A program made the position numbers and the translations under genes. Shown piece after piece: positions 1-8,852 of a DNA stretch of 64,000 nt. Position 1 is the first letter of the stretch; each line of letters begins with the position of its first letter. A model generated the notes under the pieces. It was not told the origin of the DNA and ran no database searches. It saw only the letters and a program-made list of their open reading frames with translations. Source of the stretch: Chryseobacterium cucumeris (GTDB lineage Bacteria > Bacteroidota > Bacteroidia > Flavobacteriales > Weeksellaceae); NCBI RefSeq assembly GCF_016775705.1, contig NZ_CP068760.1, forward strand, positions 3,472,001 to 3,536,000. The letters run 5' to 3'.

Positions 1-314
1 TAAAAGTTGAGCTTTTTGTAGGTGCTGAAAAAATGTTAGACTGTAACAATTATTTCTTAATGGGAGAAATGAAAACCCAGGATCTTCAGGGATGGGGATA
101 CAACTATTATGAAGTAGAATCCAAAGGAGAAACAGCGGGAACGCTGATGGCTTGTCTGGATAAAAAACTGACTAAAAAGTTTGTTACCCTAAAGCCTGAA
201 ATTGTAAGATACAACAGTAAACTTCCATTGGTATTCTATGTACCGAAAGACATTGAAGTCCGTTACAGAATTTTACGTCCTGATGCTGCCATGAAAAAAG
301 CAGTTCAAAAATAA
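1..314 (+). CDS. eco: Ecotin-type serine protease inhibitor (C-terminal part)
   Basis: The frame is open from the window edge, so the gene starts upstream; the first complete codon is at 3. Ecotins are periplasmic dimeric inhibitors of trypsin-fold serine proteases. The segment shows typical ecotin blocks: KVELFVG, DCN, LQGWGYNYY, the reactive loop GTLMACLD, KKFVT, RYNSKLP and a YRI strand near the end. The two cysteines (in DCN and MAC) match the conserved disulfide that supports the reactive loop. Aligning the loop on the Cys places Leu at P1, where the E. coli protein has Met. The family call is firm; the signal peptide cannot be seen. Confidence 0.93.
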   Translation, partial: KVELFVGAEKMLDCNNYFLMGEMKTQDLQGWGYNYYEVESKGETAGTLMACLDKKLTKKFVTLKPEIVRYNSKLPLVFYVPKDIEVRYRILRPDAAMKKAVQK

Positions 315-337
315 ATCAGCTTATTATAATTATATAG

Positions 338-376
338 AAAACTCCTCACAGCGATGTGGGGAGTTTTCGTTTTTTT
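338..376 (+). terminator. Rho-independent terminator after ecotin
   Basis: A 13-bp stem (arms 338-350 and 355-367, one G-T pair) with a GCGA loop is followed by a run of T. It lies 24 bases after the ecotin stop. Confidence 0.85.
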
Positions 377-404
377 CAGGGTAAAATAATTCGTCATGTC
401 TTTG

Positions 405-430
405 CTAAGTGAAACGCCCTTGCGAACGAA
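405..430 (+). repeat. 26-bp dispersed repeat, copy 1
   Basis: This sequence begins CTAAGTGAAACGCCC and ends GCGAACGAA. It is identical to 55539-55564, about 55 kb away, and both copies are intergenic. Confidence 0.8.
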
Positions 431-482
431 TTCAAAGCTATCAACAATGCTTTTGCGAAGACTGCGTTGTACTTTTGGTTTC

Positions 483-540
483 GGCTGAAGCCAATTGAAG
501 TTTTGTTTTTTATTAAACGGGCTAAAGCCCGTTCCTATTA
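483..540 (-). repeat. Two-hairpin dispersed repeat, copy A
   Basis: A weak GGCTGAAGCC hairpin and a stronger one, AACGGGCTAAAGCCCGTT, are joined by an AT-rich linker and followed by CCTATT. Related copies lie at 27665-27748, 56788-56850 and 63731-63792. The 25 bases at 515-539 equal 63767-63791 exactly. Confidence 0.75.
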
Positions 541-874
541 AATATTGTTTTTCACAGATTTTATAGATTAAGAAATTTATTATACAAGCCTATCCATCCA
601 GTTTGTCATTCCGAAGGAATCCAAATTCCAAATTCAGAATGATTTTTTTCAGAAAATGTTCTTTTCTTCCTTTGTTTCCTGAAAAAAGTGTCGTAAAAAT
701 AATACAGAAAAAGTAGAGTTAAAATTTTTTTCAGGTTTTCTAGTATTTAATTAATATTTAAACGACTCCGACAAAACTTTATTTTATAAGGTTTTAAACT
801 TAAACATATTTTAAACTTACTTTAAATTCACCATCTTGTAGAATTATCTTTAAAGATTTTAATAATTTTTGCAT

Positions 875-882
875 TATATTTG
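875..882 (+). promoter_or_regulatory. Candidate -7 element for the efflux operon
   Basis: TATATTTG matches the Bacteroidetes TAnnTTTG consensus and lies 15 bases before the ATG at 898. No good -33 TTG box is visible at the expected spacing, so this is only a partial promoter match. Confidence 0.4.
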
Positions 883-897
883 TTGTAAACATAAACC

Positions 898-2316
898 ATG
901 AAAAACAATTTATTGATTTTTACGTTTAGTTTTTTTGCTTTCCCCGCTTTTGGCTGGGCACAGTCTGCGCCGGATTTTAAAGAACTTCTGGATAGTGCTA
1001 TGGTTCGGGACTCGAACCTTAAAATGCAGATTACCCAAAATAAGCTTACCGATCTTGACGAGCACAAACTGAAGGATATCTTTCTTCCAACCCTGGAATT
1101 GAGCGGTCAGGCCGGTTATCTTAACGGAACAGCAAGACTGACGTCCCCGGAATTCAATCTCGCTCCCTTTATCAATATTCCCGAAGGGACTTTCAACAAT
1201 AATTTCAATGTATCCGGATTTTCAGGTATTGCCAAGGCAGATGCCAAAATGCTGCTGTATTCAGGAGGAAAGGTGAAGTACATGAAAAAAGCGGTGGAAG
1301 AAAAGAAAAAGTCTGAAGATATCCTTCTGGAAAAAACAAAAGATGAGGTGATTGCCACCATTTCCAAAGCCTATGATCAGTTAGCATTGATTCATCAGTC
1401 TAAAAAGGTTCTGGATGAAAGTAAAAAAAGATTGGATATCAACCGAAAAACAGCTGATAAAGCGCTTGGCTATGGTTTGATAACGCCTTATGACCATAAG
1501 AAAATTGAACTCGCCCAGGCTACTCTGGATGCTAAAATGGTAGAATATGAAGGGAAAAAAGAACTTCTTCTTACCCAGCTTTATATTTTGACAGGGATTC
1601 AAAGAGAAAGGCTCAGAATGATTGATCCTGTATTATCTCCTGTAGAATTGCTGGCTGCAGAAAAAGGGATTGAACAGAGAGCAGAAATCCGTGCACTGGA
1701 ACATGGAATCAGTGCGGCGGACTATAAAATAAAAGCGGAAAGAACGTGGATGATTCCAAAAGTACAACTGATGGCTTCCGCCTATTATATCGGATTATAC
1801 GGAAACAGAATAAAGTCATCCGAAAATATCATTCCTGCTGTGCCAATTCTTGGATATGAAGGGAAAAAACTAGACTGGAGACCGAATAACATCAATGTAT
1901 TTCCATTGATTACTGCAGGGGTTGGTTTTAAATGGGAAATTTTTGACGGGAAAGAAGGAAAACATGCTGAAGAAACCGCCAAAGTCGGAAAAGAAGTATT
2001 GCAAAATCAGAAAGATGACGCTTTGAAAAAGCTGACATTGAATCTTGCCAATAATCAAACCAATTATGATATTGCTTCTGCACAAATTGCCCTGAAAGCC
2101 AAAGAAAAAGAACTGGCAAAAAATGCACTCGTACAGGCAGAAAAAGAATTCAGGTACGGAATGAGCAAATCTTCACAGCTTATTGATGCCGAAAATGATC
2201 TTGAAGTTGCAGAACTGGAATATCAGAATGCCATTTTCAACCAGAGAAGAGCGGGGATAGAACTGATGAGATCTACCCAGGAACTGGATATCACCAAATT
2301 TTATTTAATCCCTTAA
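898..2316 (+). CDS. TolC-like outer membrane efflux protein
   Basis: This 472-residue protein begins with a Sec signal peptide ending near GWAQ. It then has the long amphipathic helices and two-fold repeated layout of the outer membrane efflux protein family, which form trimeric export ducts. Helical blocks around residues 130-230 and 350-460 are rich in Lys, Glu, Ala and Leu. It is the first gene of an operon: an HlyD-type adaptor starts 8 bases after its stop, and an ABC-2 permease follows. The substrate cannot be inferred. No TetR or MarR regulator lies next to the operon in this window. Confidence 0.9.
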   Translation: MKNNLLIFTFSFFAFPAFGWAQSAPDFKELLDSAMVRDSNLKMQITQNKLTDLDEHKLKDIFLPTLELSGQAGYLNGTARLTSPEFNLAPFINIPEGTFNNNFNVSGFSGIAKADAKMLLYSGGKVKYMKKAVEEKKKSEDILLEKTKDEVIATISKAYDQLALIHQSKKVLDESKKRLDINRKTADKALGYGLITPYDHKKIELAQATLDAKMVEYEGKKELLLTQLYILTGIQRERLRMIDPVLSPVELLAAEKGIEQRAEIRALEHGISAADYKIKAERTWMIPKVQLMASAYYIGLYGNRIKSSENIIPAVPILGYEGKKLDWRPNNINVFPLITAGVGFKWEIFDGKEGKHAEETAKVGKEVLQNQKDDALKKLTLNLANNQTNYDIASAQIALKAKEKELAKNALVQAEKEFRYGMSKSSQLIDAENDLEVAELEYQNAIFNQRRAGIELMRSTQELDITKFYLIP

Positions 2317-2324
2317 AAATTTAA

Positions 2325-3284
2325 ATGATGCATAAAAATATATTTATACTCTTCGCTGCTCTGTTTTTATTGGGGAGCTGTGACAAAAAGAATGAAAAAA
2401 TCAAAGAACCGGAAGGGAAAACCAAAAAGGATGTCATCTCTTTTGCCCCTAAAGTTACCGGAAGGATTCTTAAAATATATGTTTCTGAAGGTCAGACTGT
2501 GAAAAAAGGAGATACTCTGGCTCAGCTTGATGTACCGGAAGTTTCTGCAAAAATTGCACAGGCGCAAGGGGCAGTGAGTGCCGCAACTGCTCAGGAGCAA
2601 ATGGCAAAAAACGGAGCGACAGCCGATCAGATGAGACAGCTTCAGGCCAAATATAAAGGATTGAAAGAACAATATGAATTTGCTCAGAAATCATACAGAA
2701 GAGCCAATAATATGTTCCGCGACAGTTTAATGTCTCCACAGGCCCATGACGAAATCTACGCAAAATTACAGGGCGCAAAGGCACAATATGATGCTGTAGT
2801 GGCAGAACTGGATGATGTGAAAAGAGGAACCCGTTTCGAAAAAGTAGAAATGGCAGCCGGACAGGCATCACAGGCTAAAGGCGCTTTACAGGAAGCAAAT
2901 GTAGCCTATTCCGAAAGGTATATCATTGCCACCAATGATATGGAAATTGAGACCATCAGCCTGAATACAGGCGAGTTGGCAACCGCTGGTTTTGCTCTGT
3001 TCAACGGATATATTCCTGAGAGTACTTTTTTCAGATTTACCATCCCGGAAAGTGCTATTTCAAAATATAAAAAAGGACAGGAGGTCACCATGCAGGTAGT
3101 CTATAACAAAGAAAACCTTACGGGAACTATCGTGTATATTAAACAGCTGACAAAGTATGCGGATATCACCACGGCTTACCCGGACTATCAGTTACAAGAC
3201 GCTATCTACGAGATCAAAGTAAAACCCAAAGACATGAATAAGGCTAAAAATATTTTAGTCAATGCCAACGTAATCCTGAAATAA
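2325..3284 (+). CDS. HlyD-family periplasmic adaptor lipoprotein
   Basis: Translation may start at either of two adjacent ATGs (2325 or 2328). Residues 1-19 form a lipoprotein signal with lipobox LGSC. A biotinyl-lipoyl-like half-motif follows at about residues 46-71 (GRILKIYVSEGQTVKKGD), then a helical hairpin at about 75-190 with many Ala, Gln and Lys, and a beta-rich C-terminal part. This is the layout of membrane fusion proteins that link an inner membrane transporter to TolC. At 319 residues it is compact. Its place between the TolC and ABC-2 genes supports a tripartite exporter. Confidence 0.9.
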   Translation: MMHKNIFILFAALFLLGSCDKKNEKIKEPEGKTKKDVISFAPKVTGRILKIYVSEGQTVKKGDTLAQLDVPEVSAKIAQAQGAVSAATAQEQMAKNGATADQMRQLQAKYKGLKEQYEFAQKSYRRANNMFRDSLMSPQAHDEIYAKLQGAKAQYDAVVAELDDVKRGTRFEKVEMAAGQASQAKGALQEANVAYSERYIIATNDMEIETISLNTGELATAGFALFNGYIPESTFFRFTIPESAISKYKKGQEVTMQVVYNKENLTGTIVYIKQLTKYADITTAYPDYQLQDAIYEIKVKPKDMNKAKNILVNANVILK

Positions 3285-3350
3285 ATTGAAAAGGACAGAT
3301 GATGCTTCTATAAAATTTCATTTCGTTCTTCCACTTATAAAAATATACAG

Positions 3351-4559
3351 ATGAAAGAATTTTTCCGTCTTTTGAAACGTGAGTTCAAACTTTTTATCGG
3401 CAATTCCACCTTAAGGACGGTGTTCTTTTTGGCACCGGTTTTCTATGCCACCTTGCTGGGGTTTGTCTACAAAAGCGGAAAAGTTGAAAATACTCCTGTT
3501 TTGGTTGTTGATAGAGACAATACACCGTTATCCAACCAACTGACGGAAATGTTGGATGATAATAAAAGCATCAAAATTATCAGATATCTGCAGGAACCTT
3601 TAAGCATAAAAGATGAGGTAATCAGGCATGAGGCAGCTGCTGTGGTTATTATTCCCTCAAGATTTGAAGGAGATATGCTGCAGAAAAAATATCCTGAACT
3701 GAATGTGTATATCAATACAGGAAATGTTTTAACGGCAAATTTTGCATCAAAAGCACTTCAGCTGACCATAGGAACGTTTTCTGCCGGAGCTTCCATTAAA
3801 GCACTTCAGAAAGCAGGAATGCCTGCTGCAAAGGCTGCAACACAATATGAACCTTTCAAAGCCAATTATATCACCCTCTTTAACACTACCGGAAATTATC
3901 TGATTTTCATGTGGCCCGCAATGCTGGCAGTGGTATTACAGCAGGTCATTCTGCTGGCAATGGCAGTGAGTTTTGCCTCTGAATTTGAAAGAGGATCTTT
4001 TGTGAAAGAATATCTTAAAATGAAAAAATGGGCTTTCCCGACCATGTTGATAAAAGTCATTCCGATCTGGGTGTTTTCTGTTCTTATTGTAGGTATTTAT
4101 TACTTTATGCACATGATTTTCCATGTTCCGATGCCGGAAGGAATTTTTAATTTTATTCTTTTGACCGCTGTTTTTGTAGGATCGGTTTCATTTCTGGGAG
4201 TATTCATCAGTATTCTGATTCCGGATGCTTTGAAGGCGACACAAATCCTGATGGTCATTGCTTCGCCGGCTTTCATTATCAGTGGTTTTACATGGCCTTT
4301 GAATGCAATGCCTGCTTTTGTACAGTTTATCGCGAATATTATTCCGTTGACTCCCTTTTTACAGGCTTTCAAGATCTTATTGATTCAAAAAGGTTCGGTA
4401 GAGCTTACTTTCCCGTATCTGAAACATCTAAGTATCCTTTTAGTAATATATGCTGTTATCGGCTGGATTGCTTTAAAGATCAAACTATGGTTTATTTTCA
4501 AAAAATCTGCACCCCAGGAAATTACAATTGAGGATACTTCTCGGGAAGAGATAGAGTAG
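3351..4559 (+). CDS. ABC-2 type transporter permease
   Basis: This 402-residue membrane protein has one N-terminal transmembrane segment (about residues 20-42), a large soluble domain (about 45-180), and five or so C-terminal transmembrane segments. This is the YhhJ/YbhS-like ABC-2 membrane family. The segment around GFTWPLNAMP is typical of the family. It closes the export operon, 66 bases after the adaptor. No ATP-binding subunit is encoded in the operon or nearby, so the ATPase must be supplied elsewhere or the complex works differently. The permease family is clear; substrate and energy source are not. Confidence 0.88.
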   Translation: MKEFFRLLKREFKLFIGNSTLRTVFFLAPVFYATLLGFVYKSGKVENTPVLVVDRDNTPLSNQLTEMLDDNKSIKIIRYLQEPLSIKDEVIRHEAAAVVIIPSRFEGDMLQKKYPELNVYINTGNVLTANFASKALQLTIGTFSAGASIKALQKAGMPAAKAATQYEPFKANYITLFNTTGNYLIFMWPAMLAVVLQQVILLAMAVSFASEFERGSFVKEYLKMKKWAFPTMLIKVIPIWVFSVLIVGIYYFMHMIFHVPMPEGIFNFILLTAVFVGSVSFLGVFISILIPDALKATQILMVIASPAFIISGFTWPLNAMPAFVQFIANIIPLTPFLQAFKILLIQKGSVELTFPYLKHLSILLVIYAVIGWIALKIKLWFIFKKSAPQEITIEDTSREEIE

Positions 4560-4850
4560 TTTTTGGTTAATTTGTTGCTGGTTTTTAAGTTAGAGGTTGA
4601 TATGATGCTGGTTTGCTGGTTACTTTTGTAGTATATAGGCTGGCAGATGATCAGTATCTATACCCGACGACAAATTAAAGAGCAGGGAAAAATACGTAAA
4701 AAATAATCGAAAAATAGCCGAAAAACTTTCGAACTCGAATCCCGTACCCCGTAACTCGTATCTCATAACAAGCACCCCTCAATTTTTTCAGCCAACGATA
4801 AAATCAAACAAAAAAACTGATATATTTGTCCATAGTAAAATAGAAATTAT
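4560..4850. other. Intergenic region with a CGAATCCCG-type repeat relic
   Basis: No gene is visible. Around 4729-4770 the DNA reads as a series of CGAACTCGAATCCCG-like steps. Related sequence is found inside the gene at 32155-33813 (near 32845-32945) and possibly inside purL (near 53913-53942). A TATATTTG box (4821-4828) lies 22 bases before the next ATG. Confidence 0.5.
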
Positions 4851-5306
4851 ATGGAAAATGTATTTGATGCAAAAGATGCTCAAAACTATATTGATAGAAT
4901 AAATAAGTTGGTGGAAGATACACACGGTCTGTGGGGAAAAATGACGGTAGACCAGATGCTGGCACACTGCTGTATTACCTATGAAATGGTATATGAACCG
5001 GAAAAACACAAAAAACCGGGAGCGATTGCAAAATTTATATTAAAAACTTTTGTAAAACCTAAAGTAGTGGGAGAAAAAGCATATCCAAGAGATTCACCTA
5101 CCGCTCCACAGTTTTTGATTACCACCAGAAAGAATTTTCATGAAGAAAAAACAAGACTGATTGGTTTTATCCAGAAGACTCAGCAGCTGGGAGCAGATGC
5201 GTTCGATGGTAAAGAATCTTTTTCTTTTGGTAAACTGAATTCCCAGGAATGGAACAATATGTTTGCCAAGCACCTGAACCATCACCTGGCACAATTTGGC
5301 GTTTAA
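4851..5306 (+). CDS. DUF1569 (DinB-superfamily-like) protein
   Basis: The 151-residue soluble protein resembles the DUF1569 family. It has the early block WGKMTVDQMLAHC and a late block KHLNHHLAQFG. These His-bearing helices are where DinB-type four-helix bundles bind metal. Family members have no established reaction. It is followed within 11 bases by a small secreted protein gene. I regard the family as likely and the function as unknown. Confidence 0.8.
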   Translation: MENVFDAKDAQNYIDRINKLVEDTHGLWGKMTVDQMLAHCCITYEMVYEPEKHKKPGAIAKFILKTFVKPKVVGEKAYPRDSPTAPQFLITTRKNFHEEKTRLIGFIQKTQQLGADAFDGKESFSFGKLNSQEWNNMFAKHLNHHLAQFGV

Positions 5307-5317
5307 ACACACTTTGT

Positions 5318-5788
5318 ATGAAAAAACTTTTATTACTTTTCATTCTGGCTGCCAATTTTGTATGGGGTCAGATGCCTGATATTTCCAATACATGGCTGAA
5401 TAACAGTAAACCTTATATAGGAACCATTGGAAATAAAGGTCAGGAACTGAAACTGAAGATCAATATCTCTGAGCAGAATAAAAAAAATGATCAGGAATAT
5501 TTCGTTTCAGGATATTCTCTTGTGGATACCAGTTATGCAAAATTTGAAGGGAAAATTACCATTTCAAAATATAAAGATTCCAAAAAACAGGGAACAGTAT
5601 ACGGAGAATATGAGCTGGCAGAAGAGAATAAAGGAAAACATTCCGGACTTTTCAAAGGGAAGTTTGTCTACAATTTCAAATGGAATAGAAAAACAGAGAA
5701 AATTGAAGAGCAGCACATCGAACTTACAGGCGATTGGAAAAGTTATGACGGAACCATTGAATTTAAGACCCATCTTAAAAATCAGTAA
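5318..5788 (+). CDS. Secreted protein of unknown function
   Basis: I chose the ATG at 5318 because it gives a clean signal peptide (MKKLLLLFILAANFVWG then Gln). The longer frame from 5249 would overlap the preceding gene. The mature part, about 138 residues, is rich in Lys, Glu and aromatic residues and looks beta-stranded, with repeated GKI/GKF-type strands. I recognise no domain. The 11-base gap suggests co-transcription with the DUF1569 gene. Confidence 0.75.
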   Translation: MKKLLLLFILAANFVWGQMPDISNTWLNNSKPYIGTIGNKGQELKLKINISEQNKKNDQEYFVSGYSLVDTSYAKFEGKITISKYKDSKKQGTVYGEYELAEENKGKHSGLFKGKFVYNFKWNRKTEKIEEQHIELTGDWKSYDGTIEFKTHLKNQ

Positions 5789-5859
5789 AACAACCTCATT
5801 ATCTTCGACTTAACAATACCCCAGACCTCGGGGGCTTACTTTAAAAACTTACAAACATT

Positions 5860-6231
5860 ATGAAACTAGGCGCATTTTCAATTAGCTTAAGCGTAAAAGA
5901 TCTTCAGAAATCAAAAGACTTTTATGAGAAGCTTGGGTTTACAACTATGGCAGGAACAGAAGCACAAAACTACCTGATCATGAAAAACGGTTCTACGCTG
6001 ATAGGCCTTTTTCAGGCAATGTTTGATGGGAATATGCTTACCTTCAATCCGGGATGGGACGAAAATGCACAGAATCTGGAATCTTTTGATGATGTGCGTG
6101 AAATTCAGAAAAGATTAAAAGAAAACGGAGTTGAAATCAGTAGAGAAGCCGATGAAACCACCTCCGGGCCAGAACATATCTATCTGAAAGATCCGGATGG
6201 AAATATGATTCTTATAGATCAACACAGATAA
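5860..6231 (+). CDS. VOC (glyoxalase/bleomycin resistance fold) protein
   Basis: This 123-residue protein has the paired beta-alpha-beta layout of the VOC superfamily. Near the N-terminus is LSVKDLQKSKDFYEKLGF, and near the C-terminus EHIYLKDPDGNMILID, including the DPDGN turn that precedes the last metal-side strand. VOC proteins include lyases, dioxygenases and resistance proteins, so the substrate is not predictable. It is followed by an SRPBCC protein and a PhnB-like protein in the same direction. Confidence 0.85.
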   Translation: MKLGAFSISLSVKDLQKSKDFYEKLGFTTMAGTEAQNYLIMKNGSTLIGLFQAMFDGNMLTFNPGWDENAQNLESFDDVREIQKRLKENGVEISREADETTSGPEHIYLKDPDGNMILIDQHR

Positions 6232-6248
6232 TAATTAAAAACACATTG

Positions 6249-6797
6249 ATGATGAGAACATTTAAACGTATTTTTTTACTATTAGCCACATTACTAATCA
6301 TTTTGCTGATTTGGGCTGCTTTTATTCCGGGTGACTGTCAATATGAAAAATCGATTTCCATTAATGCACCGGTGGAAAAAGTATGGCAGAATACCAATAC
6401 CCTCAAAGCAATGGATCAATGGAGTCCATGGAATGATCTTGATCCGGGTATGAAAAAAGAGTGGACGGGAACAACTGGCCAGCACGGAGAAAAAGTTTGC
6501 TGGGATAGTAAAAATAAACAGGCAGGAAAAGGCTGCCAGGAATTGGAAAAAGTAGATGAAGCTGGTAAAAGAATAGATACGGCAATCAAATTTCTTACCC
6601 CTTATGAAAGTGAAGCAAATGCTTACGTAACAGTAGTTCCGGAAGGAAACGGAAGTAGGGCAACATGGGGATTTACTTCTGAGATTCCTTATCCGTTTAC
6701 CTTGATGAAGTTATTTATGAATATGGAGAATGCTATCGGAAAAGATTATCAGAAAGGGCTTTCACGATTAAAAGCACTGTCTGAAAAACCTCAATAA
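6249..6797 (+). CDS. SRPBCC-family membrane-anchored protein
   Basis: The start is one of two adjacent ATGs (6249 or 6252); a TTG directly before them is unlikely. A hydrophobic anchor at about residues 8-26 ends at FIPGDC and is followed by an SRPBCC ligand-binding fold (ISINAPVEKVWQNTNTLKAM, then WSPWNDLDPGM). Such proteins bind lipids or hydrophobic ligands in a beta-grip cavity. The reaction is unknown. It lies 17 bases after the VOC gene and 32 bases before the PhnB-like gene. Confidence 0.82.
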   Translation: MMRTFKRIFLLLATLLIILLIWAAFIPGDCQYEKSISINAPVEKVWQNTNTLKAMDQWSPWNDLDPGMKKEWTGTTGQHGEKVCWDSKNKQAGKGCQELEKVDEAGKRIDTAIKFLTPYESEANAYVTVVPEGNGSRATWGFTSEIPYPFTLMKLFMNMENAIGKDYQKGLSRLKALSEKPQ

Positions 6798-6829
6798 AAA
6801 CAAATTGAACTTAAAAAAACAAAACAATT

Positions 6830-7276
6830 ATGGCAACAGTAAACGTTTACCTGACATTCAACGGAAACTGCAGAGAAGCATTCGATTTTTATAAATCTGT
6901 TTTCGGAGGAGAATATCCTTATATCGGAACATTTGGAGAAATGCCTCCAATGGAAGGAAAAGAAATGCCTGAAGAAGACAAAAACAAAATCATGCACGTT
7001 TCTCTTCCGATCTCTAAAGAAACGATTTTGATGGGAAGCGATACAGGAGGAGAGTGGTCTTCCAACTTCAAGGCAGGAAACAACTTCTCTATTTCTGTGA
7101 ACGCTGAATCTAAAGAAGAAGCAGACAAATTATTCGGTGGTCTTTCTGCAGGCGGACAGGTAACAATGCCAATGGCTGATACCTTCTGGGGAGCTTATTT
7201 CGGAATGTTCAGCGATAAATTCGGAATCAACTGGATGGTAAATTATGACGATCCAGCTAAAATGCAGCACTCATAA
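6830..7276 (+). CDS. PhnB/YjdN-like VOC protein
   Basis: The 148-residue protein starts with MATVNVYLTFNGNCREAFDF, the usual opening of PhnB-like members of the VOC superfamily. It continues with HVSLPISKETILMGSD and a C-terminal WGAYFGMFSDKFGINWM block. Family members lack a firmly known reaction. It is the last gene of a small run of stress- or ligand-type proteins and ends in a bidirectional terminator facing a convergent gene. Confidence 0.87.
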   Translation: MATVNVYLTFNGNCREAFDFYKSVFGGEYPYIGTFGEMPPMEGKEMPEEDKNKIMHVSLPISKETILMGSDTGGEWSSNFKAGNNFSISVNAESKEEADKLFGGLSAGGQVTMPMADTFWGAYFGMFSDKFGINWMVNYDDPAKMQHS

Positions 7277-7301
7277 AATTTATCTTTGCACTCAAAATAA
7301 T

Positions 7302-7333
7302 AAAAAAACCGACAGGAGCCTGTCGGTTTTTTT
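7302..7333. terminator. Bidirectional terminator
   Basis: A 14-bp perfect stem (7302-7315 and 7320-7333) with a GAGC loop has A-tract and T-tract flanks, so it can work in both directions. It lies between convergent genes ending at 7276 and 7354. Confidence 0.9.
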
Positions 7334-7353
7334 ACTGATAAGTTGCTGAGCTA

Positions 7354-8199
7354 TTATTTCTTTTTAATGATTTTGTAGCTTCCTGATGCTGTTGTGATAA
7401 GGTAGATACCATCAGGGAACTCACTTATATCAAACTTATTTTTATCTTTTTCAGCTGTTGTGGATTTCATAAGTTTTCCGGACTGATCATATAAAGAAAC
7501 ATTTTCATTTTTCTTCAGGTCATCCATATAGAAGATACCGGAAGTTGGGTTAGGATAAATATTCTTTTTGTCTTTGATAGATTTTTCTGAAGTGCCCAGC
7601 GTAGAAATTTTTGTCCATGTAAATGCGTCCAGGCACATATAGACATATCCTCCGGTGGATTGCAGCTGGATTTCATCAATGGTAGTATTGCTGTTATTCT
7701 GATTATTTAGGGAGGAAAGATCAATCAGGGTAAATCCGTTGTTGATACCTGTCGTTCCCGTAGTTGCATTAAATGTAGTATTAAATCCGGATGTTTTTGT
7801 GGTGGTGAACTTTGTAACTCCCCCTAATTTTCCCGTAATAATAAGTGTTCCTGATGAGGTAGACTGGTTTAAAGCAGTATTGCTTAAAAATACCCAAAAC
7901 TTTGATACAGTGAATGCAGAATTGCTTTTAACACTGAAAGAGGGAGAGCTGATATTGGTTGTACCTGTATTGTCGATATAGAAATTATCATTAGCTGTTC
8001 CGTTCCAGCCGGTGTTTGGATAATTGCCCTGAATTCTGAAAGTTCCGGCCTGTGATATGATATTGAAAGTATATCCGTTGCTGGTAAAGCTTGTGCTGCC
8101 GCCAGATGAAGTTTCAAAAGTCACAGTAGTTGTCTGTGCACTGGTCATTGTAATATTGCTTAAGAAAGCAAAGATTCCAAAAAAGATAATTTTTTTCAT
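7354..8199 (-). CDS. T9SS type A sorting domain protein
   Basis: This 281-residue protein has a signal peptide (cleavage near MTSAQ). A Ser/Thr/Asn-rich beta domain follows, and then a C-terminal sorting domain of about 75 residues that opens with IYPNPTSGIFYMDD and ends with SYKIIKKK. This C-terminal domain is the known signal for export and surface attachment by the type IX secretion system. The N-terminal part is beta-sandwich-like but I cannot assign it to a family. It is probably a surface or secreted protein of unknown ligand. Confidence 0.88.
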   Translation of the reverse strand: MKKIIFFGIFAFLSNITMTSAQTTTVTFETSSGGSTSFTSNGYTFNIISQAGTFRIQGNYPNTGWNGTANDNFYIDNTGTTNISSPSFSVKSNSAFTVSKFWVFLSNTALNQSTSSGTLIITGKLGGVTKFTTTKTSGFNTTFNATTGTTGINNGFTLIDLSSLNNQNNSNTTIDEIQLQSTGGYVYMCLDAFTWTKISTLGTSEKSIKDKKNIYPNPTSGIFYMDDLKKNENVSLYDQSGKLMKSTTAEKDKNKFDISEFPDGIYLITTASGSYKIIKKK

Positions 8200-8514
8200 G
8201 ATACAGATTTTTTAATGTTTAAAGAAGATCATAAGCTTCCCGTACTGTTGATGTGCTCATGAGTTTTTTCTGTAAAGGATACCACAAAGTAACCGAGAAA
8301 TACAAAGTGACAACAGCGTATTAAAAACCGAATTGAAAAACAGGTAGAAATACGCAATTTCGTTGGTTTTTATTATTATAATTTTGAAAAAAGAATATTA
8401 TGTTAATTAAAATGAATGTATTTCACAGTATGGTTAGTTTTTTTTCATAACTTGTAATGTGTAGCTGAAGTCACTTATTCTAAACCTATTATATAATTTA
8501 AAACGAGAAAAACT
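8200..8514. other. Divergent intergenic region
   Basis: This is an AT-rich spacer between the T9SS cargo gene and the sensor operon. A TAATTTTG box (8379-8386) matches the TAnnTTTG consensus and points towards the sensor operon, but it would leave a 5' leader of more than 120 bases. I see no gene. Confidence 0.4.
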
Positions 8515-8841
8515 ATGGAATTACCTAAACATGCAGTCTCATTAGATGATGCTAAAAAATGGATCAGCAATTGGCAGAATACAAAAATTATCGATGGAAC
8601 ATCTATCCGGGCCCACCTTATCCCGGCAAAGGACGTTCATGATATTTTTATTAATGACAAAGGATTTGAGAGATACCGGGGTTATAATGCCATTACCGAT
8701 GAAGGAGAATTTAAATTTCTTCTGGTAGGAGTAGATGCAGATAACAATGATATTGTGGATTATGATAAAGGGTATTATGTATATGACATGACAACACCCT
8801 GCCCGAGCGTATGCTCTGCTGCAAAATGGTGGAACCTGTAA
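8515..8841 (+). CDS. Small protein of unknown function, first gene of sensor operon
   Basis: The 108-residue protein has no signal peptide or transmembrane helix. It is acidic in its second half (VGVDADNNDIVDYDKGYYV) and ends with a cysteine pair in PCPSVCSAAKWWNL. I do not recognise the family. Its stop lies only 11 bases before a membrane protein gene, which is followed by a histidine kinase and a response regulator, so it may be an input or output component of that system. Confidence 0.7.
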   Translation: MELPKHAVSLDDAKKWISNWQNTKIIDGTSIRAHLIPAKDVHDIFINDKGFERYRGYNAITDEGEFKFLLVGVDADNNDIVDYDKGYYVYDMTTPCPSVCSAAKWWNL

Positions 8842-8852
8842 ACTAGAGATCA

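Larger units (their letters stand above)
377..874. other. Intergenic region with repeat relics
   Basis: I see no credible gene here. The stretch holds three kinds of dispersed repeat: a 26-bp sequence at 405-430 repeated exactly at 55539-55564, a two-hairpin element at 483-540, and a GTCATTCCG-type relic near 604-621 that recurs near 56709 and, inverted, near 63935. The rest is AT-rich and becomes very AT-rich towards the efflux operon. Confidence 0.6.

Noticed and set aside
2470..2871. A 133-residue minus-strand frame in the adaptor gene
   Set aside because: It lies wholly inside a clear HlyD-type gene and its Leu/His-rich product has no recognisable domain.
5249..5317. N-terminal extension of the small secreted protein
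   Set aside because: It overlaps the preceding gene, while the ATG at 5318 directly gives a signal peptide.
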